Position numbers and translations under genes: made by a program. From the NCBI GenBank assembly GCA_900545135.1, contig UQXL01000021.1, positions 1 to 41,673 on the forward strand: DNA of 41,673 nt. Direction: 5' to 3'. Positions 17,222 through 26,497 of the stretch are shown one piece after another (within the stretch, counting starts at the first letter, position 1; every line of letters begins with the position of its first letter). This DNA is from an uncultured Eubacteriales bacterium. Its GTDB lineage: Bacteria > Bacillota > Clostridia > Peptostreptococcales > Anaerovoracaceae. Under the pieces are notes generated by a model, which made no database searches, was not told the origin of the DNA, and saw only the letters and a program-made list of their open reading frames with translations.

Positions 17222-17426
17222 GTTCGATTTTTTTATACTTTTCTCGTAATTATAAATATAATCAATACGTTCTTTGAGATTGCTGGCGGTTTTTCAGCGC
17301 TTTTCATTTTACGTACTGCCGAATAAAATTTGACTGCTCTTAGTTAGTTTACTCTGTATAAAAAAACTTTGGCAGCAGATACTAAAACTGTAAATGAAAT
17401 ATATCTTTGAAAGGTGCAAGGAAATT

Positions 17427-17918
17427 ATGAAAGCAACAGGAATCGTAAGAAGAATTGATGACCTGGGCAGAGTGGTCGTTCCCAAAGAAATAAGAAGGGT
17501 TCTCCGCATTCGTGAAGGCGATCCCCTTGAAATCTATACAGGCAATTCAGGCGAAGTCATACTGAAAAAATATTCTCCCATAAATGAATTGGGGCAGTTC
17601 GCCGGCGAATACGTAGAGACTATCTCCAAAGTTATAGGCGGAACGGTCATCGTCTCCGATACGGATCAGATCATCGCAGCATCAGGTTCAGAGAGAAAAA
17701 ATTACGCTGACAAGCGCGTCGACTCTGATCTTGACAATATAATACAGAGCAAAAACCGCTATCTAAGCGATAATAAGATCGTGGTTCCCATCGTGTCTCA
17801 GGGTGACCCGATAGGCTCCATAACCATTCTTTCCAAGGAAAATAAAACGCTGGGAGACGCAGAACTGAAAGTGGCAGAAGTCGGAGCTTCATTCCTGGCA
17901 AGGCAGATGGAAAACTAA
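17427..17918 (+). CDS. spoVT: AbrB-family regulator, stage V sporulation protein T
   Basis: The 163-residue protein starts KATGIVRRIDDLGRVVVPK, the characteristic swapped-hairpin AbrB DNA-binding domain (1-50), followed by a GAF-like domain (about 58-160) as in SpoVT. SpoVT controls forespore sigma-G genes in Bacillus. AAGGAAA three bases upstream of the ATG at 17427 sets the start, and the 11-codon upstream extension is rejected. In Bacillus spoVT sits in line between mfd and yabM. Here it is on the opposite strand from mfd and separated from the yabM-like gene by 5.3 kb of transport and salvage genes. Confidence 0.92.
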   Translation: MKATGIVRRIDDLGRVVVPKEIRRVLRIREGDPLEIYTGNSGEVILKKYSPINELGQFAGEYVETISKVIGGTVIVSDTDQIIAASGSERKNYADKRVDSDLDNIIQSKNRYLSDNKIVVPIVSQGDPIGSITILSKENKTLGDAELKVAEVGASFLARQMEN

Positions 17919-17957
17919 TCCTATTCGCCGCAGTGCTGGAACTCGGGCTCAGGATCA

Positions 17958-18226
17958 CAATGTTGTAATTTTTTTATCATTTCGGGAAAAATTACAACAT
18001 TGCCGGCATTTTCAAGACAAATGCTGAGGTCAAAATTTGTCAATGTTGCATTTTTTAGAAAATTTCAGAAAAAATGCAACATTTTTCTTTGCAACCGTTG
18101 TAAAATTTCAAAAATTCTCCGAATTTTACAACATCTACAAACTTCGACATAGATTTCAAAGGTAAGACATAATGAAATGTTGCAGAATTTTTGTGTTCGA
18201 CAATAATTCTGCAGCATTATTCATTT
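17958..18226. repeat. TIR-bounded four-hairpin module (type II), copy 2
   Basis: Same order of parts as at 8092: hairpin ATGTTGTAATTTTT with AAAAATTACAACAT (about 17960-17999); left end GTCAAAATTTGTCAATG; hairpin ATGTTGCATTTTTT with AAAAAATGCAACAT (18043-18081); hairpin GTTGTAAAATT with AATTTTACAAC; right end ending CTTCGACAT at 18150; and a last hairpin ATGTTGCAGAATT with AATTCTGCAGCAT. In this copy the last stem has become TGTTGCAG/CTGCAGCA, where copy 1 has TGTTGTAA/TTACAACA. It lies in the convergent spoVT/mfd gap; the rest of that gap (18230-18395) has no gene. Confidence 0.8.
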
Positions 18227-18395
18227 CTATCAAAACAGCCGGGACGAGCCGACACGCCCAGCCGGCAGACCACAATAAACCGCCGAGGAAAGTCAATGCA
18301 GTCCGTGAGGCGCCCGGTAAGCAGCAGTACAACAGTAAGCTGTGAGCCGTAGCCCGCGGGTCAGATGCAGAGCGGGCGGCCGTCTCATGGCTTTG

Positions 18396-21300
18396 TCATG
18401 AGGCGGGGCGGGTTTTTCTGTTGTCGGCGAGCAAGGAGAGCAGGCCGAGGGTCTCCTCGAGGTTTTTCTTTTCGTCTATGGTCAGCCTGATGAAAGGCTG
18501 CTTTCCGCCGTGGATAAAGAGCTTAGGCCCGAACTTCTCCGTGGCGTTTACGAGGGCGTATCCGCTGAGAGGATTCTCAGGGGAGAAGTTCAGCGTTACT
18601 TTGTTCTTATCCTGCTTTATCTCGGCGACGGACATCAGCTCCGCAAGATATCTTATGTGAGAAATCTTTACGAGATTTACGGCAGGCTGAGGCACATCGC
18701 CGAATCGGTCCAAAAGCTCGTCTATGATCTCGTCCTCGTCGTCGTATGATCTCACGGAGGCTATCTTCTTATACATCTGAAGCTTCACCGATTCGCTGCT
18801 TATATAGCTTTCAGGGATGTAAGCGGAAGCTTTGAGGTCTATGGTGATTTCTTCCTTGTCGTCGTTTACTATTTCGCCTTCAAGGGCCCGCACCGCGTCG
18901 TCCACCATCTTGCAGTAGAGCTCATAGCCGACGTTGACGATGTGGCCGTGCTGTTCGGCTCCGAGCATGTTGCCTGCGCCACGTATCTCCAGGTCACGCA
19001 TGGCTACTTTGAATCCGGCGCCGAATTCTGTGAATTCGCGGATGGCACGCAGACGTTTTTCCGCAGTTTCCGTAAGGACCTTATCGCGCTGATACATGAG
19101 ATAAGCGTAGGCCTGTCTGTTGGATCTGCCCACTCTTCCCCTGAGCTGATAGAGCTGTGAGAGGCCGTATCTGTCCGCGTCCATGATTATCATCGTGTTG
19201 GCGTTGGGAATATCTATGCCCGACTCTATGATTGTCGTGCTGATGAGAACGTCCTGTTCTCCATTTATAAAGCCGATCATGGTGTCTTCCAAAAGCGACT
19301 CGTTCATCTGTCCGTGGCCGACGGCAATGCGCGCTTCAGGCACCAGCTGCTGTATCCTGTCCGCTATCTGATGTATCCCCTTGACTCTGTTGAATACTAC
19401 ATAAACCTGACCGCCGCGGCCCATTTCACGCTCAATTATATCTCTTATCAACGAGTCGTCCTGCTCCATGACATAAGTCTGAACGGGGTACCTCTCCTCG
19501 GGCGGTTCTTCGATCAGGCTCATATCCTTGATGCCTGTGAGGGACATGTTGAGAGTCCTCGGTATGGGAGTGGCGGAAAGGGTTAGAACGTCCACGTTCT
19601 TCTTGAGCTTCTTTATCTGCTCCTTATGCTCCACGCCGAACCTCTGCTCTTCGTCAACCACCAGCAGTCCCAGATCCTTGAACTGAACGTTTTTGCCAAG
19701 GAGCCTGTGGGTGCCTATGATCAAATCTATTTCGCCGTTTTTCAGCTTTTCCTCTATTTCTTTCTGCTGCGCTTCGCTCCTGAATCTCGAAAGCATCTCT
19801 ATGTTGAAGGGAAATCCTGCGAACCGCTCTTTAAGCGTGTAGAAGTGCTGATTTGCCAGTATGGTGGTCGGCACTAAGACGGCGGCCTGCTTGCCGCAGT
19901 CGATGCACTTGAAGATGGCTCTTGCGGCCACCTCGGTCTTGCCGAAGCCCACGTCGCCGCACAGGAGTCTGTCCATAGGGAAAGGCTTTTCCATATCGCT
20001 CTTTATCTCTTCCGCAGCTCCCAGCTGATCCTGAGTTTCTTCGTAGGGAAAGCTGTCTTCAAACTGTTTCTGCCATACGGTATCTTTGCCGAAAGGATAA
20101 CCTTTTTCCATCTTGCGCTGGGCGTACAAGTCTATCAGATCTTTGGCCAGAACGGCCACCGCGGCCTTTGCTTTGGCTTTGGTATTTTTCCACTCTCCGC
20201 CGGAAAGCTTGTTGATCTTCGGCGAAGTGCCGTCTCCCCCGACATACTTCTGGACCAGATCCATCTGTTCCACGGGAATGTATAAAATATCGTTTCCAGC
20301 ATACTTGATCTTGATATAATCTTTCTTCTCGCCCTGGACTTTGAGCTGTTCTATGCCGGTGAACTTTCCTATGCCGTGGTTTTCATGGACGACATAATCG
20401 CCTTTTTTGATATCGGAAAAGGAACGTATTTTCTGCCCTTTGTCCTTGAAAGCTTTTTTCCGCTTGCTCTTCTTTTTGTGCTGGAAGATATCGTTTTCGC
20501 ATATCCAGCATCTCTTCTCTTCCGGAAAATCCATGCCGCAGGTCAGGCTGCCCTTGGCGAACCCTATCTTTTCCTCAAGCCCTATTCTGGCGGCAAAGTC
20601 TTTCATATTTTCCAGTCTGCCGTCGGAACTGAAGACCATGGTGATGAAATAACCTTTCTTGGCATATGCTTTCAGCTCGGATTCCAGGAGCGTCAGATTG
20701 CCGGCGAAGTTTATCATCTGACGGCTGTTTACGTTGACTATCCTGTCAAAATGTTCTATGCCTTTTATTCTCTTGGGAAAAGGTGTGAAAATCACGGTAC
20801 CGCCCAAATCCAGGACTTGGCGAAGTTCTTCTCTGCCTGTTATCAGAGCTGAATCCTTTGGTACGGCTTCTCCCCGCTCCAGCAGGACTTTGAAGTCTTC
20901 TTTCAGTTCTTTTTCCCTGAATTCCAGAAGTTCCATTATCCTTTCCGGATCGTCGAGCATGACAGTGCCCTCCGTCATGTAATCCCAAAGGAATTCCGTC
21001 CTGTCATAAAAATAGTGGATGTAATTTTCAAGATATTTTAAATCGGAAACATTTTCGATGTATTCGCATATCTGTTCTGCCAGTTCAGAAAGCTTGGCTG
21101 CTGCGTCTGCTGATTTTCTGGCTGAAAAACGCTTTGCCTGTGCCTCGTATTCCTTTCTTATGGCTCTACAGCCTCTTTCCAGGTCTGTATGGGAGGCGAC
21201 CAGCTGCTTGGCCGGATAGATCTCGATGAATTTGAGGTTTTCCAGCGAGCGCTGAGTATCCTGATTGAAAGTTCTTATGGAGTCTACCTCGGTGCCGAAG

Positions 21301-21806
21301 AGCTCCACTCTGTAAGGCCAGTCGCTGTCCGGCGTGAATATGTCTATTATACCGCCCCTTATGCTGAACTGTCCTTGGCTTTCCACCATTTCCGCATACT
21401 CATAACCCATGGCCGTGAGGCTTTCCCGCAATTTTTCAAGGTCGGCTTCTTCGCCCATGGCAAGCTTTATGACCTTTTCTTCAAATATCTCGTGGGGGGC
21501 TATCCTCTTCAGGGCAGCAGAAACAGGCGCCACGACTATGACAGGCTCTCCCGTCCGCAGCGCCTTCAAGGCTTTCATTCGTTCGATCAGCTGTTCATGA
21601 TTTTTAGCTTCGTATCTTAAAAATACCTGTTCTTCCTCCGGCATCACGAGGATTTTTTTGCCGCCCGCAAAAAAAGAAAGGTCTTCGGCTAATCTTCTGG
21701 CTCTGACGTAAGTCGCAGTCAGGATTATGCTTTGGCTTTCTTTTTCGGCGAAATGGACGGCCGCCGGAGCTACCCGCGATTCGGATACGCCGGAAATGTT
21801 AATCAT
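18396..21806 (-). CDS. mfd: Transcription-repair coupling factor
   Basis: Removes RNA polymerase stalled at DNA damage and recruits UvrA. The roughly 1136-residue protein has a UvrB-like N-terminal part (SQGQFSIRGGIIDIFTP), a CarD-like RNA polymerase interaction domain near 470-545 (FSDIKKGDYVVHENHGIGKFTG), and helicase domains with Walker A GDVGFGKTEVA, DEEQ box VVDEEQRFG and SATPIPRTLNMSLTG. The QLRGRVGRS motif VI and a TRCF C-terminal domain follow. I start at the ATG at 21806 with AGGGAG 7 bases upstream rather than the GTG five codons earlier. It overlaps pth by 8 bases, matching the Bacillus pth-mfd pair. Confidence 0.97.
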   Translation of the reverse strand: MINISGVSESRVAPAAVHFAEKESQSIILTATYVRARRLAEDLSFFAGGKKILVMPEEEQVFLRYEAKNHEQLIERMKALKALRTGEPVIVVAPVSAALKRIAPHEIFEEKVIKLAMGEEADLEKLRESLTAMGYEYAEMVESQGQFSIRGGIIDIFTPDSDWPYRVELFGTEVDSIRTFNQDTQRSLENLKFIEIYPAKQLVASHTDLERGCRAIRKEYEAQAKRFSARKSADAAAKLSELAEQICEYIENVSDLKYLENYIHYFYDRTEFLWDYMTEGTVMLDDPERIMELLEFREKELKEDFKVLLERGEAVPKDSALITGREELRQVLDLGGTVIFTPFPKRIKGIEHFDRIVNVNSRQMINFAGNLTLLESELKAYAKKGYFITMVFSSDGRLENMKDFAARIGLEEKIGFAKGSLTCGMDFPEEKRCWICENDIFQHKKKSKRKKAFKDKGQKIRSFSDIKKGDYVVHENHGIGKFTGIEQLKVQGEKKDYIKIKYAGNDILYIPVEQMDLVQKYVGGDGTSPKINKLSGGEWKNTKAKAKAAVAVLAKDLIDLYAQRKMEKGYPFGKDTVWQKQFEDSFPYEETQDQLGAAEEIKSDMEKPFPMDRLLCGDVGFGKTEVAARAIFKCIDCGKQAAVLVPTTILANQHFYTLKERFAGFPFNIEMLSRFRSEAQQKEIEEKLKNGEIDLIIGTHRLLGKNVQFKDLGLLVVDEEQRFGVEHKEQIKKLKKNVDVLTLSATPIPRTLNMSLTGIKDMSLIEEPPEERYPVQTYVMEQDDSLIRDIIEREMGRGGQVYVVFNRVKGIHQIADRIQQLVPEARIAVGHGQMNESLLEDTMIGFINGEQDVLISTTIIESGIDIPNANTMIIMDADRYGLSQLYQLRGRVGRSNRQAYAYLMYQRDKVLTETAEKRLRAIREFTEFGAGFKVAMRDLEIRGAGNMLGAEQHGHIVNVGYELYCKMVDDAVRALEGEIVNDDKEEITIDLKASAYIPESYISSESVKLQMYKKIASVRSYDDEDEIIDELLDRFGDVPQPAVNLVKISHIRYLAELMSVAEIKQDKNKVTLNFSPENPLSGYALVNATEKFGPKLFIHGGKQPFIRLTIDEKKNLEETLGLLSLLADNRKTRPAS

Positions 21807-22392
21807 CTTTTGCTCCCTCACATCTGGTTTTTGGCCTTACATTGTATTCATTCATCGCTCTTTCTATGCCCTTTTCCACTATGCAGGCGGCGCTTTCTGC
21901 AGCCTTGGTTATGGATTCTTCAAGCATAGACCGCTCTTCTTTTGAAACTCCGCCTATGACGTAATTTATAAGGTTCTCATGTTTTCCTGACCCGATGCCT
22001 ACCCTTATCCTCGGAAAATCTTCCGTCCTTATCTGGTACAGTATGTTCCTCATTCCGTTATGAGTACCGGCGCTGCCTTTTTTCCTTATCCTTATGGCCC
22101 CAGTATCTATATCTATGTCATCGTATATGACTATCAGCTGCTGCGGCTCTATCTTGTAGAAATCCACGATTTCCCTCACCGCCTCGCCGCTCAGGTTCAT
22201 GTAAGTCTGAGGCTTTGCCAGCACCACTTTCTCGCCGGCGATGCGTCCCTCTCCCACAAGGGATTTGAACTTTATCTTGTTGACTTTGATGTCGTATTTC
22301 TCAGCCAAAACATCTACTGCCAAAAATCCCATGTTATGACGAGTATTCTCGTATTTTTTCCCCGGATTTCCCAGTCCTACAATTACGTACAT
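21799..22392 (-). CDS. pth: Peptidyl-tRNA hydrolase
   Basis: Frees tRNA from peptidyl-tRNA that drops off the ribosome. The 197-residue protein has GLGNPGKKYENTRHNMGF (Asn9 and His19 of the active site), KPQTYMNLSGEAV and YDDIDIDTG with the catalytic Asp near 92, and GSAGTHNGMRNI. All known active-site residues are present and the length is normal. The gene overlaps the start of mfd. Confidence 0.97.
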   Translation of the reverse strand: MYVIVGLGNPGKKYENTRHNMGFLAVDVLAEKYDIKVNKIKFKSLVGEGRIAGEKVVLAKPQTYMNLSGEAVREIVDFYKIEPQQLIVIYDDIDIDTGAIRIRKKGSAGTHNGMRNILYQIRTEDFPRIRVGIGSGKHENLINYVIGGVSKEERSMLEESITKAAESAACIVEKGIERAMNEYNVRPKTRCEGAKDD

Positions 22393-22477
22393 ACTGCTGT
22401 TCCTTTCCTGACAGTAAAATTATTATAAAACCGCAAAGCGGCAAGATGCTGCGGCCTTTTCTCTCTGAAGAGACGAA

Positions 22478-22515
22478 GTTGCATTTTCTGAAAAATTCTT
22501 TCCAAAAAATGCAAC
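22478..22515. repeat. Isolated GTTGCA-type hairpin in the prs-pth gap
   Basis: GTTGCATTTT (22478-22487) pairs with AAAATGCAAC (22506-22515). This is the TGTTGCA/TGCAACA stem type of the module family found alone, 108-140 bases downstream of the prs stop. It has a T-poor exit and so is not a typical terminator. Confidence 0.6.
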
Positions 22516-22619
22516 TTATTTAAAAATTTAAGTTCAGTTAATATTGTCTGATTTTGTCCGAAGCTTTCAGCACTAAGGGCGCTTCGCCCAGCCGTCTTTG
22601 CTTGTATATACTCTATGTA

Positions 22620-23570
22620 CTAATCGAAGAGCACGCTTATGGAGCCGTTGGTGAAGACTCTGGTCATGGCTTCGGCAAACAGCGGAGCTACGGACAGGAA
22701 TGTCATCTTGTCCAGTTTCTTTTCTTCAGGCATAGGAACGGTGTTGAGCAGAACCAGTTCTTCTATCGCTGAATCTCTGAGGCGCTGAATCGCAGGTCCC
22801 GAGAGAACCGGATGTGTCGCTGCAGCTCTCACTGATCTTGCGCCCAGATCTTTGATGGCGTTGGCGGCGTTGCATATGGTGCCGGCAGTATCTATCATAT
22901 CGTCGATTATTATACAGTTCTTGTCATCTATATTACCGATGATATTCATGATCTCGCTCTTGTTTGGCTCAGGTCTCCTCTTATCTATGATAGCGATCGG
23001 GCAGTTGAGATACTGGGCGAGGTTTCTCGCTCTCGTTACGCTTCCGTGATCGGGAGATACCACTACTATATCTTCAAGATCTTTGTCTTTGAAATACTTG
23101 GCAAGTATCGGCATTCCCAGAAGATGGTCTACAGGTATGTCGAAATATCCCTGTATCTGGTTGGCGTGAAGATCCATGGTCAAGACTCTGTCTGCTCCGG
23201 CGGCCATGATCAGGTCGGCTACCAGCTTTGCTGTGATAGGGTCTCTGGCCTTGGCTTTTCTGTCCTGTCTGGCATATCCGTAATAAGGAATGACCGCATT
23301 GATTCTTCCTGCAGACGCTCTCTTCATCGCGTCTATCATTATGAGCAGCTCCATCAGATTGTCGTTTACGGGGCTGCATGTGGACTGGATTATGTATACG
23401 TCCAGACCTCTTACGGTCTCCCAGATGTTTACGGAAATTTCCCCGTCGCTGAATTTAGTGACGGTAGCCTTGCCCAGAGGCTTTCCCATGATACCTGAAA
23501 TTTCCGAAGCAAGTTCCAGATTGGAATTGCATGCAAAGATTTTGTAGTCAGCAAATACTCCGCTTCTCAC
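22620..23570 (-). CDS. prs: Ribose-phosphate pyrophosphokinase
   Basis: Makes PRPP from ribose 5-phosphate and ATP for nucleotide, His and Trp synthesis. The 316 residues show FSDGEISVNI, ARQDRKAKARDPITAKLVADL (ATP/metal region), DHGSVTRARNLA and the PRPP loop DDMIDTAGT. The likely start is GTG at 23570 with GCGAGGT eight bases upstream. Prs follows the glmU-like gene by about 34 bases, the conserved glmU-prs order of Firmicutes, though the GlmU here lacks its first domain. Confidence 0.97.
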   Translation of the reverse strand: MRSGVFADYKIFACNSNLELASEISGIMGKPLGKATVTKFSDGEISVNIWETVRGLDVYIIQSTCSPVNDNLMELLIMIDAMKRASAGRINAVIPYYGYARQDRKAKARDPITAKLVADLIMAAGADRVLTMDLHANQIQGYFDIPVDHLLGMPILAKYFKDKDLEDIVVVSPDHGSVTRARNLAQYLNCPIAIIDKRRPEPNKSEIMNIIGNIDDKNCIIIDDMIDTAGTICNAANAIKDLGARSVRAAATHPVLSGPAIQRLRDSAIEELVLLNTVPMPEEKKLDKMTFLSVAPLFAEAMTRVFTNGSISVLFD

Positions 23571-23604
23571 TTTTTTTACCTCGCCTTCTTAATCGTGCTT
23601 TTTA

Positions 23605-24303
23605 CTATTTTTTCTTCTTCAAAATACCTCTTGCCGAAACCCAGCCCGGCAATTCCCTGCCCCGCGAGCGTGCTATATAAAGCGCGTCGCTTTCCACGTC
23701 TTTGGTGACAGTGCTTCCGGCCGCTATATACGCTCCTTTTCCTACTTTTACAGGAGACACCAGGTTGCTGTTGCAGCCAATAAAGGCTCCGTCTTCTACT
23801 TCCGAGCGATATTTGTTTGTTCCGTCGTAGTTGACAAATACCACGCCGCAGCCTAAGTTGACGTCTCTGCCTATATCTGAATCCCCTATATATGTAAGGT
23901 GGGATGCCTTTGTTCCGTCTCCAAGGGTGGAATTTTTTACTTCCACGAAATCGCCGATCTTGCACTTGCTGCCTATGCGGCTCTGAGGCCTTAAGTATGC
24001 GAACGGCCCCACCTTGGTCTCGTTTCCTATAATGCTGTCGGTGATAACAGAGCTCCTTATTTCTGTTCTGTCTCCTACCTTTGAATTGGTAATTACAGTA
24101 TTCTGTCCTATGAAACAGTCTCTGCCTATCTCTGTGCTGCCCTCAAGGGTGACGCATGGTCCTATCACCGTTCCCTCGCCTATGACGACTCGCTCATCTA
24201 TATAGGCCGTCATTTCATCGACAAACCTGACTCCGTTTTTTGCGTGCTTCTCTATCACGGCAAGCCTCAGAGCCTGTTTCTTTTTCACATCTTCAAGAAA
24301 CAT
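23605..24303 (-). CDS. GlmU C-terminal acyltransferase domain, stand-alone
   Basis: The 232-residue protein matches only the C-terminal half of bifunctional GlmU: TAYIDERVVIGEGTVIGP, then hexapeptide repeats of a left-handed beta helix, GPFAYLRPQSRIG, FVEVKNS, HLTYIGDSDIG (with the catalytic His), NYDGTNK and ALYIARSRG. The N-terminal uridylyltransferase (about 230 residues with the LAAGxGTRM loop) is absent. The ATG at 24303 has a strong GGGAGGT 5 bases upstream, so this is a genuine start and not a break in a longer gene. Predicted role: acetyl-CoA:glucosamine-1-phosphate N-acetyltransferase, with the uridylyltransferase supplied elsewhere. Confidence 0.82.
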   Translation of the reverse strand: MFLEDVKKKQALRLAVIEKHAKNGVRFVDEMTAYIDERVVIGEGTVIGPCVTLEGSTEIGRDCFIGQNTVITNSKVGDRTEIRSSVITDSIIGNETKVGPFAYLRPQSRIGSKCKIGDFVEVKNSTLGDGTKASHLTYIGDSDIGRDVNLGCGVVFVNYDGTNKYRSEVEDGAFIGCNSNLVSPVKVGKGAYIAAGSTVTKDVESDALYIARSRGRELPGWVSARGILKKKK

Positions 24304-24390
24304 TTCTACCTCCCAGCAATATTGTTTTAATATATAATCCTTTTTTCCGCTTTTCCGCTTAAATCGTTTTTCGGAATTAAATTTCAAAAG

Positions 24391-24468
24391 CATTTCTCAA
24401 AAATCATTTCTCAAGAATCAATTTTCGAGGATCATTTCTCAAGAATCATTTTTCGAGGATCATTTCTC
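24391..24468. repeat. 28-bp tandem duplication spanning the murC stop codon
   Basis: Two 28-base copies (24413-24440 and 24441-24468) differ by one base. The right copy includes the last codons and stop of murC. A shorter copy of the CATTTCTCAA part precedes them at 24391-24412. Slipped-strand duplication of the gene end is the simplest reading. Confidence 0.8.
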
Positions 24469-25822
24469 CGACCTTGTATATATCGCCGGCTCCCATGGTG
24501 AGAACCAGATCTCCGCTTTCAGAATTCTTTTCCACGTAATTGGCTATTTCATGAAAATCGTCTACAAACAGCACTTTCTTGTCAGGATATGCTTTTTTAA
24601 TGCTTTCTGCCAGCTGTGCCGAAGAAATTTTATAAATATTTTTCTCTCTTGCCGCATATATTTCTGCTAGAATGAGTACATCAGTCTTTTCAAAGGCCGC
24701 GGCGAACTCGTCGAAGAGAGCCATCGTTCTCGTATAAGTGTGAGGCTGGAACAGGCACCACAGCTTATTATGCGGTATGTTCTGGCACGCCGTCAAGGTT
24801 GCTTTTATTTCAGTCGGATGGTGGGCGTAGTCATCTACTATTTTCACGCCTTTTTCAGTGACTCCGACTATGTCGAAACGCCTCTGTGTTCCGCGGTAGT
24901 TTTCCAGAGTATCTTTGATCACTTCCACACCGGCTCCGAGGCTGTGACAGCAGGCAAACGCTGCCAGTGCGTTTAATATATTATGTTCTCCCGGAACGGA
25001 AAGCTGGACCCTGGCCAGATGCGTGCCGTTTTTCTCCACATCAAAGGACGGCATTCCGTCTTCGTTGAAAACTATGTCCTTGGCGTAATATGTGCAGCTT
25101 TCGTTGAGTCCAAAAGTGATGACGTTTTTAAGATTCTTTATTACCTTATTTACGAAAGGATTGGCCTCGTATGCCACTACGAAACCGTCTTCCGGCACCA
25201 GCGACGCAAATTGGTCGAAGGATTTTACTATGTGCTCGATGTCTTTAAAGTAGTCGAGATGGTCTGAGTCTATGTTGAGGATTATTTCTATCTTAGGTTT
25301 AAGACTCAGAAAACTGTCCATGTACTCGCATGCTTCCGTGATGAAATACTTGCCATGGCCTACTTTGACATTGCCTCCGATTTCTGAAAGGTTTCCGCCT
25401 ACCAGAATAGTCGGCTCGAATTTAGCTTTTTCCAGAATTAAAGAAACCATAGAGGTGGTTGTGGTCTTTCCGTGGGTTCCTGAAATCGCTATGCTGTTTT
25501 CGTACCCCTCCATCAGGATACCCAGCATCTGAGCTCTTGTTATCGCCGGTATGTTTCTTCTGGCAGCTTCCAAAAGCTCGGGATTGTCGGCTCCCACTGC
25601 TGATGAATAAACTATCAGATCTGCGTTCGCCACGTTTTCCGCTCTATGGCCTATAAATATTTTTGCTCCCTTTGCTGAAAGGTTTGAAGTTATTTCTGAT
25701 TCTTTCATGTCGGAACCGGTCACTTCGTACCCTCTTGAGAGGAGAATCTCGCCTATGGCCGAGAGGCCGATTCCTCCTATTCCAATGCAGTGTATGGATT
25801 TATAATCTTTAAGATTGATCAT
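24446..25822 (-). CDS. murC: UDP-N-acetylmuramate--L-alanine ligase
   Basis: Adds L-Ala to UDP-MurNAc, the first step of the peptidoglycan stem peptide. The 458 residues have the N-terminal GIGGIGLSAIGEILL dinucleotide-type loop, the ATP loop SGTHGKTTTTSMV, the metal/ATP segment ILNIDSDHLDYF, and DDYAHHPTEIKATL with YRGTQRRF. The start is the ATG at 25822 with AGGAG 9 bases upstream. The frame remains open for 79 more codons upstream, but only because it crosses the GC-rich 35-bp repeat. It lies next to the glmU-like gene and divergent from spoVG. Confidence 0.97.
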   Translation of the reverse strand: MINLKDYKSIHCIGIGGIGLSAIGEILLSRGYEVTGSDMKESEITSNLSAKGAKIFIGHRAENVANADLIVYSSAVGADNPELLEAARRNIPAITRAQMLGILMEGYENSIAISGTHGKTTTTSMVSLILEKAKFEPTILVGGNLSEIGGNVKVGHGKYFITEACEYMDSFLSLKPKIEIILNIDSDHLDYFKDIEHIVKSFDQFASLVPEDGFVVAYEANPFVNKVIKNLKNVITFGLNESCTYYAKDIVFNEDGMPSFDVEKNGTHLARVQLSVPGEHNILNALAAFACCHSLGAGVEVIKDTLENYRGTQRRFDIVGVTEKGVKIVDDYAHHPTEIKATLTACQNIPHNKLWCLFQPHTYTRTMALFDEFAAAFEKTDVLILAEIYAAREKNIYKISSAQLAESIKKAYPDKKVLFVDDFHEIANYVEKNSESGDLVLTMGAGDIYKVGEMILEK

Positions 25823-25970
25823 TACTGATGCTCCTTCGATTTGTTTTATGATTTTTATGTATTCCTTGGAAAAGCTGCTGTCCGTCGTTTCACCCTCGCG
25901 CAGGACGCTGTTTTGTCTGCTCGCCTGCGCACGGGAAGCTGTTTCGTCTGCGCGCGGGAACATCTTATGC

Positions 25971-26145
25971 GTTACGCGCGGTAGCACGCACCTTACGGCG
26001 AACAGCTTGTGCGCGGTGGCGCACATCTTGCGGTGAACAGCTTGTGCGCGGTGGCGCACATCTTGCGGCGAACAGCTTGTGCGCGGTGACGCACCTCTTA
26101 CGGCAAACAGCTTGTGCGCGGTGACGCACCTCTTGCGCGAATACC
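25971..26145. repeat. Tandem array of a 35-bp unit, about 5 copies
   Basis: Units of 35 bases start at 25971 (degenerate), 26006, 26041, 26076 and 26111 (incomplete). The core words are CTTGTGCGCGGTGGCGCAC and ATCTTGCGGCGAACAG, with the internal palindrome GTGCGC...GCGCAC. It lies 150-320 bases upstream of murC and is GC-rich, in contrast to the AT-rich hairpin module that follows. Degenerate related words extend left to about 25905. Confidence 0.85.
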
Positions 26146-26173
26146 GCGGTCTGTAAACTATTTAAAATATGTA

Positions 26174-26427
26174 ATGTTGTAAAATTCTATATTTTTATCG
26201 TATTTTACAACATTCCTTATATTAAAACGCCTCTTACCTATATGAAATCGAAACAATGTTGTAAAAATTTCTGAATTTCTCAAATTATACAACATAAATC
26301 CGAATTGATGTTGTATTTTTCTTAAATATTTCTAAATTTTACAACATTGCAATATTTTTATGCTGATTTTATATGGGAACTCGAATAAAATGTTGTAAAA
26401 TTTCTCAATTTTCCAAAATTATGCAAC
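26174..26427. repeat. Four-hairpin ATGTTGTA/TACAACAT module (type III), copy 2
   Basis: Inverted repeats ATGTTGTAAAAT (26174) with ATTTTACAACAT (26202-26213), and three further ATGTTGTA hairpins to a right arm ATGCAACAT ending near 26427. It aligns with 5911-6089 along its length, including spacers such as ATTGC.ATATTTTTATGCTGATTT, and is also followed by a type I module and then 80-82 bp units. Confidence 0.8.
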
Positions 26428-26497
26428 ATTTCTCCTTGGTCGGCTTTGGTCGGCCGATTTCCCCGCGATAAATGCGTTACAATATAAAGCGGGGTTT

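Noticed and set aside
25823..26059. 79-codon N-terminal extension of MurC
   Set aside because: It reads through the GC-rich 35-bp repeat, and AGGAG marks the downstream ATG where the canonical MurC N-terminus begins.
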